From: Bdellovibrionales bacterium
Lineage (GTDB): Bacteria; Bdellovibrionota; UBA1018
Length of the DNA: 64,000 bases
Direction: 5' to 3'
NCBI GenBank assembly: GCA_018266355.1
Contig: JAFEAP010000023.1
Coordinates: 62,001 to 126,000 of the forward strand
Shown: piece by piece, positions 18,822 through 27,501 of the stretch
How positions within the stretch are numbered: the stretch's first letter is position 1
Layout: every line of letters starts with the position of its first letter
Notes under the pieces: generated by a model
Told to the model about the DNA's origin: nothing
What the model saw: the letters and a program-made list of their open reading frames with translations, nothing else
Databases searched by the model: none
Position numbers and translations under genes: made by a program

Positions 18822-20683
18822 CAGCCTCCCTTCTCCTTCAGTTTCTCGAGATCGCGCCCGAGGGTTTCCTTTTCTTCGACCGCGGCGATCCACTCCTCTT
18901 CGGCGGTGGAGAGCGCGGTTTGGACCTTCCCCATTTCTTCGATCGTCGCTTTCGCGTCCGGGCTCGGTTCGCCGTTCGCGCCGTGGAGTTTCGCGTTCAA
19001 AACTTCGAGCTTCGCGATGCCGTCGGCCATTTTCTTGTCGAGGTTCGCGATCAGGGTGTCGAGTTGCCGGAGGCGTTTGTCGAGGTTCTTCCGCGTCTCG
19101 CGGTAAAGCGCCCCGTCCGAGCGCGCGTTTTCGCCGCCGGACGCGCCGCTCGCCGCGGAGGGACCGGCGCTCGCTTCGCCCTCTTTCCGGAGCGTGAAGA
19201 ACGCCCCGCGCTCGATGCTCCACACGTATTCGTCGTACGAACCGGGATAGAGGTTCGCCTTTCCTCCGGAAATCTCGAGGATCTTCGTTCCGATTCGGCG
19301 GACGAAGCTTCGGTCGTGGCTCACGATCACGAGGGCGCCCGCGAAAGAGGTGAGGGATTGGGTGAGCGCTTCGACCGTCTGGAAGTCGAGGTGGTTCGTC
19401 GGTTCGTCGAGGACGAGGCAGGACGCCTTTTGGAGGAGGACTTGGCCGAGGGCGACGCGGGAACGTTCGCCGCCCGAAAGGACGCGGATCGGCTTCTTCA
19501 CGTCGTCGCCCGAGAAGAGAAGGGAGCCCGCCAGGTCGAGGATGTCCTGCGGGCGCACGTCGGAGTGCGCTTTTCGCTCCATCGCCTGGAAAACGGTATC
19601 GTCGGGGCGGAGTTCCTCTGCGACGAACTGGTTGAAAAAGGCGAGGGTGGACTCGAAGCCGATTTCGACCTTACCGGCTTTCGGCGCGAGCCGTCCCGCG
19701 ATCGCCTTCAGCAGCGTGCTCTTTCCGGCGCCGTTCAGCCCGACGACCGCGAGGTGATCGCCAGCGCCGAGTCGGAGGTTCACCCCCTCGAGCACGGTCT
19801 TCGTCTCGTAGCCGAGGGTCACCGCGTCCATCGCGAGCACGGTCTTTCCCGCGCGCGCGGGCGGCGGGATGCGGATCCGCGCCGTGACGGGCACCGGCTT
19901 CACTTCGATCGACTCCATCCGGTCGAGGGATTTCAGCCGCGACTGCGCCTGGGACGCCTTGGTCGCCTTCGCGCCGAAGCGCGCGACGAAGTCGAGGACT
20001 TGTTTCCGCTTTTCGGCGAGCGAGAGGGCGCGCGCCTCGAGCTGGGAGCGGAGGAGTTCCTTCTGCTCGAAGTAGTCGTCGATGTTTCCGTTATATTTCG
20101 TCATGTCGCCGGCTTCGACTTCGAGGATGTGGTCGGTCGTGCGGCGAAGGAACTCCCGGTCGTGGGAGATGAGGAGGAACGCGCCCGCGTACCCTTGCAG
20201 GAACTTCTCGAGCACGAGGAGCGTCTCGAGGTCGAGGTAGTTCGTCGGTTCGTCGAGGAGCATGAGGTTCGGCTCCGTGCCGATCAGCCGGAGGAGCTTC
20301 GCCCGCATCCGGTATCCGCCGCTCAAACTCGCGATCGGCGCCTCGTAATGCTTCTCCTCGAGTCCGAGGCCCCGCCCGAGCGACTTCAGCTCCCAGATGG
20401 GAAGACTCGAACCGCGTTCGACGAATTGTTCGACGGTTTCGCCTTCGTTCCAGGTGTCGTGCTGGGCGAGGTAGCCGAGTTTCAACCCCCGCGCGCGGAT
20501 GATGCGACCGTCGTCGAGCGATTCCTCCTCGCAGAGGATCTTGAAGAGGGTGGTCTTTCCGGCGCCGTTCGGTCCGATGACCCCGACGTGCTCGCCCTCG
20601 TTCACCGAGAAGGACGCGTCTTCGAAGAGGTGCTTCGCGCCGTAGGCTTTCGCCCCGTTCTGGAATTGGAGGAGGTTATCCAC
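18821..20683 (-). CDS. ABC-F family ATP-binding protein (Uup/YbiT-like)
   Basis: 620 residues starting at GTG 20683. Two ABC ATPase domains lie in tandem. Domain 1 has Walker A GPNGAGKTT, signature LSGGYRMR and LLDEPTNYLD. Domain 2 has GLNGAGKST, LSGGERSR and VLDEPTNHLD. No membrane segments are present, and a linker of the ABC-F P-site tRNA interaction motif type (near residues 200-275) joins the domains. A C-terminal coiled coil of about 90 residues follows a low-complexity Ser/Gly/Ala segment, as in Uup-like members. ABC-F proteins act on the ribosome to relieve stalling or confer antibiotic protection. It sits in the same operon as ArfB, another ribosome-rescue factor. Confidence 0.93.
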   Translation of the reverse strand: MDNLLQFQNGAKAYGAKHLFEDASFSVNEGEHVGVIGPNGAGKTTLFKILCEEESLDDGRIIRARGLKLGYLAQHDTWNEGETVEQFVERGSSLPIWELKSLGRGLGLEEKHYEAPIASLSGGYRMRAKLLRLIGTEPNLMLLDEPTNYLDLETLLVLEKFLQGYAGAFLLISHDREFLRRTTDHILEVEAGDMTKYNGNIDDYFEQKELLRSQLEARALSLAEKRKQVLDFVARFGAKATKASQAQSRLKSLDRMESIEVKPVPVTARIRIPPPARAGKTVLAMDAVTLGYETKTVLEGVNLRLGAGDHLAVVGLNGAGKSTLLKAIAGRLAPKAGKVEIGFESTLAFFNQFVAEELRPDDTVFQAMERKAHSDVRPQDILDLAGSLLFSGDDVKKPIRVLSGGERSRVALGQVLLQKASCLVLDEPTNHLDFQTVEALTQSLTSFAGALVIVSHDRSFVRRIGTKILEISGGKANLYPGSYDEYVWSIERGAFFTLRKEGEASAGPSAASGASGGENARSDGALYRETRKNLDKRLRQLDTLIANLDKKMADGIAKLEVLNAKLHGANGEPSPDAKATIEEMGKVQTALSTAEEEWIAAVEEKETLGRDLEKLKEKGG

Positions 20684-20701
20684 GAACGGATCCCGAGGGG
20701 T

Positions 20702-21094
20702 TTAGGACCAGATCGCGTCGAATTGGTAGCCGTCGCGCAGGTACTCGTACCAAGCGACCGGTTTGCCGTTCTCGATGCGCCAGACTTGGGCCGAGCGGTA
20801 CTCCGCCGTTTCGCCGTTCTTCCGGGCGAACTTCACGGACGCGAGGGCGACCGCGTGACGATCGCTCGCGAGCACGTCGTGCACTTCGAGTTTGTATTGG
20901 CCGCCGGAAAGTTCCTTCCATTTCGCGACGAGGCCGGAGACGAAATTCGTCGCGTCGTATTTCCCGGCGAGCTTGCTCTTGCCCGAGATCTGGAAGGTGA
21001 CTTTCGGGTCGCAGAACGTGAGGGCGCGAGCGTAGTCGCCGGCGCCGAAAGCTTCGTAAATCGCGCGAACGGTGGCCTGATTCTTCTCCGACAT
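20702..21094 (-). CDS. NTF2-like / SnoaL-like protein
   Basis: 130 residues from the ATG at 21094, which has an AAGGGGAAAG ribosome site; a start 11 codons earlier is possible but less supported. The N-terminal helices (NQATVRAIYEAFGAGDYARAL) and the beta-sheet part with a C-terminal AQVWRIENGKPVAWYEY are typical of the SnoaL/NTF2 cone fold. Many such proteins are ligand binders, isomerases or polyketide cyclases. Here there are no biosynthetic genes nearby, so it may simply bind a small ligand. It lies between the AlkZ-like gene (29 bp) and the ABC-F gene (18 bp) in one operon. Confidence 0.8.
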   Translation of the reverse strand: MSEKNQATVRAIYEAFGAGDYARALTFCDPKVTFQISGKSKLAGKYDATNFVSGLVAKWKELSGGQYKLEVHDVLASDRHAVALASVKFARKNGETAEYRSAQVWRIENGKPVAWYEYLRDGYQFDAIWS

Positions 21095-21123
21095 CGGATC
21101 TTTCCCCTTTTGGGAATTCCATC

Positions 21124-21816
21124 TCAATTCGAGGCGTCGGTGTCAATTCGGGAGGAACCGTCGAGCACGACTTGGTCGAGGAACTTCCGAAACGGAGGAT
21201 CGGCCTCGAATTTCGCGTAAACCCTCGCGAACGCTGTATCGCGGTCGATTCCCCGGGCTTCGTCCCAAAGGTCCTCGAAATGGTGGCGGGTCGCGCCGAC
21301 GAGGAGCGAGGGAAAGGCGCCGTCGTCGAGCTCGCCGTGCCCGACGATAAGGAGCTTCCGCCAGAGCTCGCGCATCGCCTTCTCGTAAGTCGACTCGAAG
21401 AGTTTTCCTCGGAGATCGGTCGCGGCTTTCAGCTGCTTCGTCGAGAGCGGGGAATCGGACTCGAGGGTTTCGAGGAGGAGGCGCGCTTCGCGGGTGAGAC
21501 GGCTCCGGTCCATCCGGACCGAACCGAAACCGGCGAGGAGGTCGGTGAAGACTTCGCGCGAGAAGAACGTCGCGCGTCCGCGGAACCACTTCGCGTAGAC
21601 GACCTTCCCGGATCGCGAAAGCTCCTCGCGGAGCCGCCAGAGATCCGCGACTCGGTCGTCCCCGCCCGTGTCCCACTCCCAGCGCATCTCGCTCCTCGGG
21701 AAGAACTCCGACCAGAGCGAACGCGGGGCTTTTCGGTTGTCGAGCGGATAGACGAGGAGGACGCCGCGGTTCTCGATGAAGCCGACGGCCTTCTTCGCGG
21801 TCATTCCCGAACTCAT
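21124..21816 (-). CDS. AlkZ-related (winged-helix) protein, possible DNA glycosylase relative
   Basis: 230 residues from the ATG at 21816, overlapping the ArfB stop as ATGA. The N-terminal part (ENRGVLLVYPLDNR, RSLWSEFFPRSEMRWEWD, LWRLREELSRSGKVVYAKW, RGRATFFS) matches my memory of proteins annotated as AlkZ-related. This is followed by a winged-helix-like LTREARLLLETLESDSPLSTKQLKAA stretch. AlkZ and AlkX glycosylases unhook DNA crosslinks with a QxQ or similar motif; I do not see an unambiguous one here, so catalytic activity is uncertain. Length is shorter than AlkZ (about 370). Confidence 0.6.
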   Translation of the reverse strand: MSSGMTAKKAVGFIENRGVLLVYPLDNRKAPRSLWSEFFPRSEMRWEWDTGGDDRVADLWRLREELSRSGKVVYAKWFRGRATFFSREVFTDLLAGFGSVRMDRSRLTREARLLLETLESDSPLSTKQLKAATDLRGKLFESTYEKAMRELWRKLLIVGHGELDDGAFPSLLVGATRHHFEDLWDEARGIDRDTAFARVYAKFEADPPFRKFLDQVVLDGSSRIDTDASN

Positions 21817-22235
21817 ACGCGTACCTTCCCGCGCATCTTCTTCGTCTCGCCGTCGCGGCGTTTCGAGTCGAGTTTCCTCTTCTTGCTCGCGCGCGTGGGT
21901 TTCGTCTTCCGTCGCGCCTTCGGCACGGCGAGCGCTTGGTCGAGGATCGCGAGGAGCTTCTCGACGCAATCGTCCTTGTTCTGTTTTTGGTCCCGGAAGC
22001 GATCGCTCGTCACGAGGAGGTCGCCCTCCGCGGTCAGGCGCGCACCGAGTTTCGCTAGGACCCGGTGGTGATCCTCCGGCGAAAAGCACCACGTCCCGGC
22101 GACGTTCCACCGCAGGACGGCCTTGCTGTTCACCTTGTTCACGTTCTGGCCGCCCGGGCCGGAACTCCGGACGAACGAGAAGTCGAGTTCCGCGTAGGGA
22201 AGCGTGAATTTTCGGGGTTTACGGGCGTCGGACAC
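21813..22235 (-). CDS. arfB: Alternative ribosome-rescue peptidyl-tRNA hydrolase ArfB
   Basis: 140 residues, the usual length. It has the GGQ motif in SSGPGGQNVNKV that hydrolyses peptidyl-tRNA on stalled ribosomes, followed by an alpha/beta core and a C-terminal Lys/Arg-rich tail (RRKTKPTRASKKRKL region) that in ArfB enters the empty mRNA channel. It acts on non-stop ribosomes as a backup or replacement for tmRNA. It lies 7 bp downstream of the BASS transporter gene and overlaps the AlkZ-like gene, so it is mid-operon. Confidence 0.94.
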   Translation of the reverse strand: MSDARKPRKFTLPYAELDFSFVRSSGPGGQNVNKVNSKAVLRWNVAGTWCFSPEDHHRVLAKLGARLTAEGDLLVTSDRFRDQKQNKDDCVEKLLAILDQALAVPKARRKTKPTRASKKRKLDSKRRDGETKKMRGKVRV

Positions 22236-22242
22236 GCCCCGG

Positions 22243-23097
22243 TTATACCGGGACTTCGCGGGACTTTCCAGTCAGGGCCGTGAAGGCCGCGGCGGTGAAG
22301 AACATCACGATCGAATAGATCGCCGAAGGGAGCGCGTAGGCGGCGTTACCGAGGACGGAAAGCCCGATGTAAAGCGCGAGCGTGGCGTTATGGAGGCCGA
22401 TCTCCATCGCGATCGCCACCGATTGGTTCTTCGGCAGTTTCAACCACCGCGGGATCGTGTACCCGACGCCGAGGCTGAGGAGATTGAACGCGAGCATCGC
22501 CCCGCCGAGTTGGCTGAAACAGTCGAGGAGGCGCTGCCATTCCTGGGTGATCGCGGCGACGATGATGAGGAAGAGGACGGCGACGGAGAAGATACGGATC
22601 GGGCGATCGGCCTTGATCGCGAGCGCGGGATTCCGGCGGCGAACCGCCATCCCGATCATCACCGGCACGAGGACGATCGTGAAGACCTCGATCGCCTTCC
22701 GGTACTGGAGTCCGATGTCTTGGTCGGAATGCTCGAAATGGGCGAGGGCGAAGGCGACCATCAGCGGGAGCGTGACGGCGGCGAGCACGCTGTTGATCGC
22801 GGTGAGGGTCACGTTCAGCGCGAGGTCGCCGTGCCCGAGGTGCGAGAAGAGGTTCGCGAGCACGCCGCCCGGGCTCGCGGCGAGGATCATGAGGCCGACG
22901 GAATGCTCGGTGGAAAGGCCGAAGAGGTAACAAAGCCCGAACGCCGCCGCCGGCAGGACGAACATCTGGGCGAAGAGCCCGACGAGAACGGGTTTCGGGA
23001 AACGAAGGATCCGGCGGAAGTCCTCGATCGTGAGCGTGAGCCCGAGGCCGAGCATGATCAGGGCCAGGCCGAAGGGGAGGAATTTCGCCGCGGTCAC
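22243..23097 (-). CDS. Bile acid:sodium symporter (BASS) family transporter
   Basis: 284 residues with about nine or ten hydrophobic helices. Typical family motifs are LALIMLGLGLTLTIEDF near the N terminus, AASPGGVLANLFSHLGHGDLAL in the middle and EIGLHNATLALYI towards the C terminus. BASS members import bile acids, pyruvate, pantoate or other organic anions with sodium. Substrate unknown; no pathway genes lie next to it. Its ATG at 23097 overlaps the stop of the exported clan-CD-like gene (ATGA), so the two are translationally coupled. Confidence 0.9.
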   Translation of the reverse strand: MTAAKFLPFGLALIMLGLGLTLTIEDFRRILRFPKPVLVGLFAQMFVLPAAAFGLCYLFGLSTEHSVGLMILAASPGGVLANLFSHLGHGDLALNVTLTAINSVLAAVTLPLMVAFALAHFEHSDQDIGLQYRKAIEVFTIVLVPVMIGMAVRRRNPALAIKADRPIRIFSVAVLFLIIVAAITQEWQRLLDCFSQLGGAMLAFNLLSLGVGYTIPRWLKLPKNQSVAIAMEIGLHNATLALYIGLSVLGNAAYALPSAIYSIVMFFTAAAFTALTGKSREVPV

Positions 23098-23807
23098 GGC
23101 GTGAGGTCCCGATCGATGGTGAACGCGACGTCGCCGTCGGTTTCCTTGTGGCTATTTCCGCCCGCGATCCAGTCCATAATCGGCGTCACCCAAACGCGGT
23201 TCGCCTTTCCGATCGCCGCGCCGAAGGTTTTTCCGCGGCGCCAAGCCATCATGAACCGGTGGAGGTCGAGCGACCAATTCCCGTCGACGCCGTCCGACCC
23301 GGAGGCGACCCGGAAGCCCGCGCGGAGCCAATCGGCCATATGGCTCGCGCCGTAACACGCATCCGAATAGAGCGCGCGGAGCTTCGTAGGCGAGGCGCCG
23401 TTCGGGGAGGGAAGCGCGAGGATCTCGTCGCGAAGCCGATCGGTGCCGTAGAAACCGGTATCGACGAAGCCGATGGCGCCCGGATGGCCGTGGAGGTAAA
23501 CGATCACGTCGATCGCCCGGACCGCCGGGTCGGCCTCGGAGGAGGCGAGGGCGGCGAGGAAATTCGCGTGGGTCGCTTCGCCGTTCTCGAAGACGGTGAC
23601 CTTCCGGTAGCGGTGTCCGAGGTCGCGGCGGATCTTCATCGCGGCGCGGGCCTCTTCGTACTTGTAATTCAGCTTGAATTTCGACGTCGCGAGCCGCGAG
23701 AGATTCACGATCGCGATCAGATCGCGGTGCTCGCGCGGGATTTCTCCCCCGAATGCGGACGCGGCGAATAGCGAGACGATGAGAGCGAGGCGCGCGAGTC
23801 GAATCAT
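23094..23807 (-). CDS. Exported protein with clan-CD (caspase-like) H-G and A-C motifs
   Basis: 237 residues with a signal peptide ending near AASAFG. Downstream, a hydrophobic strand leads into HG (VIVYLHGHP, His106) and a second hydrophobic strand into a cysteine (LRALYSDACYGAS, Cys151). That strand-HG...strand-AC layout is the hallmark of clan CD peptidases (caspases, gingipains, legumains). The length between dyad residues (45) is within the family's range. Assignment is by motif only. If right, it is a secreted cysteine peptidase or a relative that lost activity. It leads the eight-gene operon; a TAAGAT box and a GGGAGGA ribosome site precede it. Confidence 0.55.
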   Translation of the reverse strand: MIRLARLALIVSLFAASAFGGEIPREHRDLIAIVNLSRLATSKFKLNYKYEEARAAMKIRRDLGHRYRKVTVFENGEATHANFLAALASSEADPAVRAIDVIVYLHGHPGAIGFVDTGFYGTDRLRDEILALPSPNGASPTKLRALYSDACYGASHMADWLRAGFRVASGSDGVDGNWSLDLHRFMMAWRRGKTFGAAIGKANRVWVTPIMDWIAGGNSHKETDGDVAFTIDRDLTP

Positions 23808-23915
23808 CCGTGATTCCTCCCGGGGGACTTCCCTCTATCTTACGGGAGTTTCGGGGGCGGGGATGGGCAAAGATTGCCGGTAATCGTTCGCCGCCGACGA
23901 TCGGGTCACGTCACG

Positions 23916-25403
23916 CTAGCTCGTGGGGAGTTCGATCGCGAAACAAGTGTTCTTCCGCTCGCGGTCGAAGACGAGTTTTCCGCCGTGTTCCTCGACGATC
24001 CCGCGGGATATCGGCAGCCCGAGGCCGGTACCCTTCCCCGGTTCCTTCGTGGTGAAGAACGGTTCCATCAAACGGCGCTGAGTTTCTTCCGAGAGTACCG
24101 GCCCGCTGTCGGTGACGGAGACGCGGACTCGGCCGTCGACGGAGGTAAAGCCGATCTCCACCCACCGCTCGGCTTCGCGCTGGACGGCGTCGAAGGAGTT
24201 GTTCAGCAAGTTCAGCAGGACTTGCGAAATTTGGGTCGGACGGCAGCGGATCGAGATCTCCGGGATTTCTTCGATCCGAAGGTCGATCGCGTAATCGCGG
24301 AACCGTTCCTGACAGAGGTCGAGCGTCTCGTCGAGGATCGCGCGCAGCGCGGTCGAAACCGGAGGATCGCTCTCCCCGCTGCGCGAGAACATGCGGAGTC
24401 CTTTGATGATCCGTGAGATCCGAAGCGCCGTTTTCTCGATGCGCTCGAGCCCTTGGGTGATCTTTCCGAGATCGCGCGTTTCGCCTTGGACGGCGCGTTT
24501 CAGGAGGCCCGCGGTGCCGTGGATTATGGTGATCGGATTGTTCACTTCGTGGGCGATGCCGGCCGCCATCTGGCCGAGGGAGGCCATCTTAGAGCTGTGG
24601 ACGATCGCCGCTTCGGCACGTCTCTTGGTTCTTAAATCCGTCGCGAAAAAGGCGACGTACTGCGGTTTTCCGTCGGACCCGAGAGAGCAAAAGGTCTTTT
24701 GCCAGATCGGGACGATCTCCTCGGTTTTCGCGTTCAGGAACTCGACTTCGCCTTCCCAGGATTCGTGACGGCCGAAGATAGCGGGAATCATCTCGGATTC
24801 GTATTTCGCGCGGGTCGCCGGAGAGATGAAATCGAAAAGGTTCCCGCCTTCGATCGGCCATCCGAGGTCGGCGACGAGAAAGTGATTCACGTAATGGGTG
24901 CGAAAATTCGCGTCGCAATATCCGATTCCGTCGTTCGACGATTCGATGAGCTGGCGGAGGATCATCGAGCGTTCGCGTTCGCGGATGAGGCTCGACGTTT
25001 CGTGGGTCGCGATCGCGGTCACGCGCTCGAGGCTTTGGAGCGCCATCCGCTGCTCGGTGATGTCGACTCCCGTCCCGTAGAAGTAACCCGATTCCGGATC
25101 GGTCGTCCCGTGCCATCGGACCCAGACGGATGAACCGTTCTTATGGAGGCAGCGATTCTCGAAGTCGCGGTAAGTCCCCCGCCGGAAGACTTCGTCTCGC
25201 GCGCTCCGGCTTCGTTCGACGTCCTCGGGGTGGAAGATCTCGTAAACTTGACGCCCTTCGATCTCGTGGGGTTCGTACCCGAGGATGTCCTTCCAACGCG
25301 GGTTCACGCGCTCGATCTTCCCTTTGCCGTTCGTCACGATGAAAAGCTCGGCGGAAATCGAGAAGAAGCGCTCGAAAACGTTAGGGGTTCGGTCGGGGGC
25401 CAT
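23916..25403 (-). CDS. PAS-PAS sensor histidine kinase without visible partner regulator
   Basis: 495 residues, soluble. A first PAS/PAC domain (about 15-120) and a second (about 150-265) are followed by a HisKA H box SLGQMAAGIAHEVNNP and HATPase boxes: N box LLNLLNNSFDAV, G1-like DSGPVLS and G2 GTGLGLPIS. The G1 box lacks its second glycine (D-S-G-P-V rather than D-x-G-x-G), which may weaken nucleotide binding. No response regulator is adjacent. It is divergent from the motor-like operon across about 200 bp, so control of that operon is possible. The kinase core is closely related to the CHASE kinase at the end of the window. Confidence 0.9.
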   Translation of the reverse strand: MAPDRTPNVFERFFSISAELFIVTNGKGKIERVNPRWKDILGYEPHEIEGRQVYEIFHPEDVERSRSARDEVFRRGTYRDFENRCLHKNGSSVWVRWHGTTDPESGYFYGTGVDITEQRMALQSLERVTAIATHETSSLIRERERSMILRQLIESSNDGIGYCDANFRTHYVNHFLVADLGWPIEGGNLFDFISPATRAKYESEMIPAIFGRHESWEGEVEFLNAKTEEIVPIWQKTFCSLGSDGKPQYVAFFATDLRTKRRAEAAIVHSSKMASLGQMAAGIAHEVNNPITIIHGTAGLLKRAVQGETRDLGKITQGLERIEKTALRISRIIKGLRMFSRSGESDPPVSTALRAILDETLDLCQERFRDYAIDLRIEEIPEISIRCRPTQISQVLLNLLNNSFDAVQREAERWVEIGFTSVDGRVRVSVTDSGPVLSEETQRRLMEPFFTTKEPGKGTGLGLPISRGIVEEHGGKLVFDRERKNTCFAIELPTS

Positions 25404-25482
25404 TCTTGAAGCCTTTCGGAATATCCCCGGGATCTTAGAGGCTTCGCGCGAAATAAAGTGACCCGCTTCGCCCCATCGATTC

Positions 25483-25513
25483 GTTGACGGCGCGACCCGC
25501 CGCGTTCGTCAAC
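25483..25513. promoter_or_regulatory. Inverted repeat in the kinase/motor-operon intergenic region
   Basis: GTTGACG at 25483-25489 and CGTCAAC at 25507-25513 are perfect reverse complements 17 bases apart. The left half could double as a -35 box (TTGACG). It is the only obvious symmetric element in the 201-bp region between the kinase and motor genes, so it is a candidate operator. No clear -10 box is found at standard spacing. Confidence 0.35.
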
Positions 25514-25604
25514 CGGTTGGCGCGGATGTTTCGCGTTCCGCGCATAAAACCCTCAGGAATCCGTACTCCGAACCGAAAAGTGAAGGTGGATAGGAGACAC
25601 TCCC

Positions 25605-27476
25605 GTGGCATTTGATTACGACAAGATCAAACACAAGAAGGATTCAGGCGAGAATTTCTGGACCGCCTACTCCGACCTTTTCACCGTGCTCAGCGCGGTG
25701 TTTCTCCTCCTCTACGTCGTTTCGAGCGTTCGTAGCGGTACGTTCGGGATCCAAAAAGAGGTGCAGTACCAGGTCCTTGCGAAAGAAGCGCAGGATTTGA
25801 AGAACCAGATTCGGATCTACAACGCCCTCCGCGACGAGACCGTCGAACAGGCGCCGGAAGACGAGCAGCAGCAGTACAAGCTCCTCATGGACAAACTCTC
25901 GCTCCTCCAGGACGAAGCGAAAGGCGAGAAGCAGGATTTGATCGAGAAGTCGCGCCAGCTCGCCCAGAAGGAAACCGCGCTGAACAAGTATCAGCAGATG
26001 ATCCGGAACATCGTGAACGTGAACATGCTTTCGAAGCGCCAGCTTAAGCAACGCGACTTCCTCATCGCGAAGAAGGATTTCGACATCACCGAAAAGGATA
26101 GCGAGATTCGCGACCTGAACACCGACATCCAGAAAAAAGAGGCGGTGATCGAAGAGAATAACCAGCAGATCGCCGCGATCCAAGACAAGCTCGCGGACCA
26201 GATCAAGCGCGTGCGCGCGGAACAGAAAGCGCACCGCACTTCGAAGGCTGCGATGGACAAGAAGATCGCCGCCCTCCAGAACCAGACCGAGGCCCAGATC
26301 GCCGCGATCGAGAACAAGAACGCTTCGATCGAACGCGACCTCCAGATGGCGAAGAGCTCGCTTTCTCTCACCCAGAACCAACTCGCGAAGACTGAGACCC
26401 AGCTCCAGGACGTGACGGCGAACGCCGCGGCCGAGAAGCAGTCGCTCACGGCCAAGATCGCCGCCGCCGAGGCGAAGGCGAACGCCGACCGCGCCGCCCT
26501 CCAAGGCAAACTCGCCGATATTCAAGGCAAGTCGGCCGCGGAAAAGCAGGCCCTCATGGGTCAGATCGAAGCGACGAAGGCCGGGTACGCGAAGCAGATG
26601 GCCGATCTCCAGCGTGAGGGCGAAGCCCAGATGGCGGCCGAAAAGGCCGCGTTCGAGAAGGCGCTCGCCGATTCGAAGGCTTCGGGCGCCGCGCGCGCCG
26701 CGAGGGAAGCCGAATTCCGGAAGAAGGCCGAAGGCGAAGCGAACGCGCTCAAGGGAGCGCTCGCGGGACTCGGCGCGAAGATGGGCGAAGCCGAAAAGCA
26801 GCTTAAGGACGCGAAAGATCGCGAAGGCCGTTACGTGGCTTCGATCGGCGACCTCAAGAAGCAGAACCAAGGTCTCGGCGAGGAGCTCGGCCGGGCGAAG
26901 GAACTCGCCGAAGCCAAGAAGAAACTCGTGAACAACATCAAGGAAAACTTCAAGAAGGCCGGCATCAAGGCCGACGTCGACGATAAAACGGGCGACGTCT
27001 ACCTTTCGTTCGGCGACGACTACTTCGAGTCCGGTCGCGCGGACCTGAAGGAATCGATGCAGCGCCGCCTCGAGAAGTTCATCCCGCAATATTCGAATTC
27101 GCTCTTCAGCGATCCGAAGACGGCGGAGAACATCGCGAGCGTCGAAATCATCGGTTTCGCTTCCTCTACGTATAAGGGCCGGTACGTCAATCCGATGTCC
27201 CTCAAACCGGAAGACAAGGAAGCCGTCGACTACAACTTGAAGCTCTCGTTCTCGCGCGCGAATTCGATCTTCAAGCACATCTTCGATCCGAACAAGCTGC
27301 AGTACCAGCACCAGAAGGATCTGTTGCCGCTCGTGAAGGTCGTCGGACGCGGTTATCTCCCGGAGGGCCGCTCGCCGGCCGAGATCCCGTCGGGCATTTC
27401 GGAGAAGGATTTCTGTAAGAAGTTCAACTGCGCCAAGGCGCAAAAAGTCATCATCAAGTTCAACCTGAAAGAATAG
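25605..27476 (+). CDS. MotB/ZorB-like membrane protein with long coiled coil and OmpA-like C terminus
   Basis: 623 residues, GTG start at 25605 with a TAGGAG ribosome site. The N terminus is MotB-like: FWTAYSDLFTVLSAVFLLLYVVSS, with Asp24 where MotB has its ion-binding Asp and one membrane helix (about 20-44). Residues 55-450 are almost continuous coiled coil rich in Glu, Lys, Gln and Ala. Residues 450-623 look like a divergent OmpA/MotB peptidoglycan-binding domain (VYLSFGDDYFESGRADL, then VEIIGFASS in place of the usual GHTD, then LSFSRANSIFKHIF). Flagellar MotB and ZorB lack the coiled coil. It is the first gene of the operon, with the channel-like partner 25 bp downstream. Confidence 0.8.
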   Translation: MAFDYDKIKHKKDSGENFWTAYSDLFTVLSAVFLLLYVVSSVRSGTFGIQKEVQYQVLAKEAQDLKNQIRIYNALRDETVEQAPEDEQQQYKLLMDKLSLLQDEAKGEKQDLIEKSRQLAQKETALNKYQQMIRNIVNVNMLSKRQLKQRDFLIAKKDFDITEKDSEIRDLNTDIQKKEAVIEENNQQIAAIQDKLADQIKRVRAEQKAHRTSKAAMDKKIAALQNQTEAQIAAIENKNASIERDLQMAKSSLSLTQNQLAKTETQLQDVTANAAAEKQSLTAKIAAAEAKANADRAALQGKLADIQGKSAAEKQALMGQIEATKAGYAKQMADLQREGEAQMAAEKAAFEKALADSKASGAARAAREAEFRKKAEGEANALKGALAGLGAKMGEAEKQLKDAKDREGRYVASIGDLKKQNQGLGEELGRAKELAEAKKKLVNNIKENFKKAGIKADVDDKTGDVYLSFGDDYFESGRADLKESMQRRLEKFIPQYSNSLFSDPKTAENIASVEIIGFASSTYKGRYVNPMSLKPEDKEAVDYNLKLSFSRANSIFKHIFDPNKLQYQHQKDLLPLVKVVGRGYLPEGRSPAEIPSGISEKDFCKKFNCAKAQKVIIKFNLKE

Positions 27477-27501
27477 TTTTCGGTAACTCGGAGGTCGAGA
27501 A

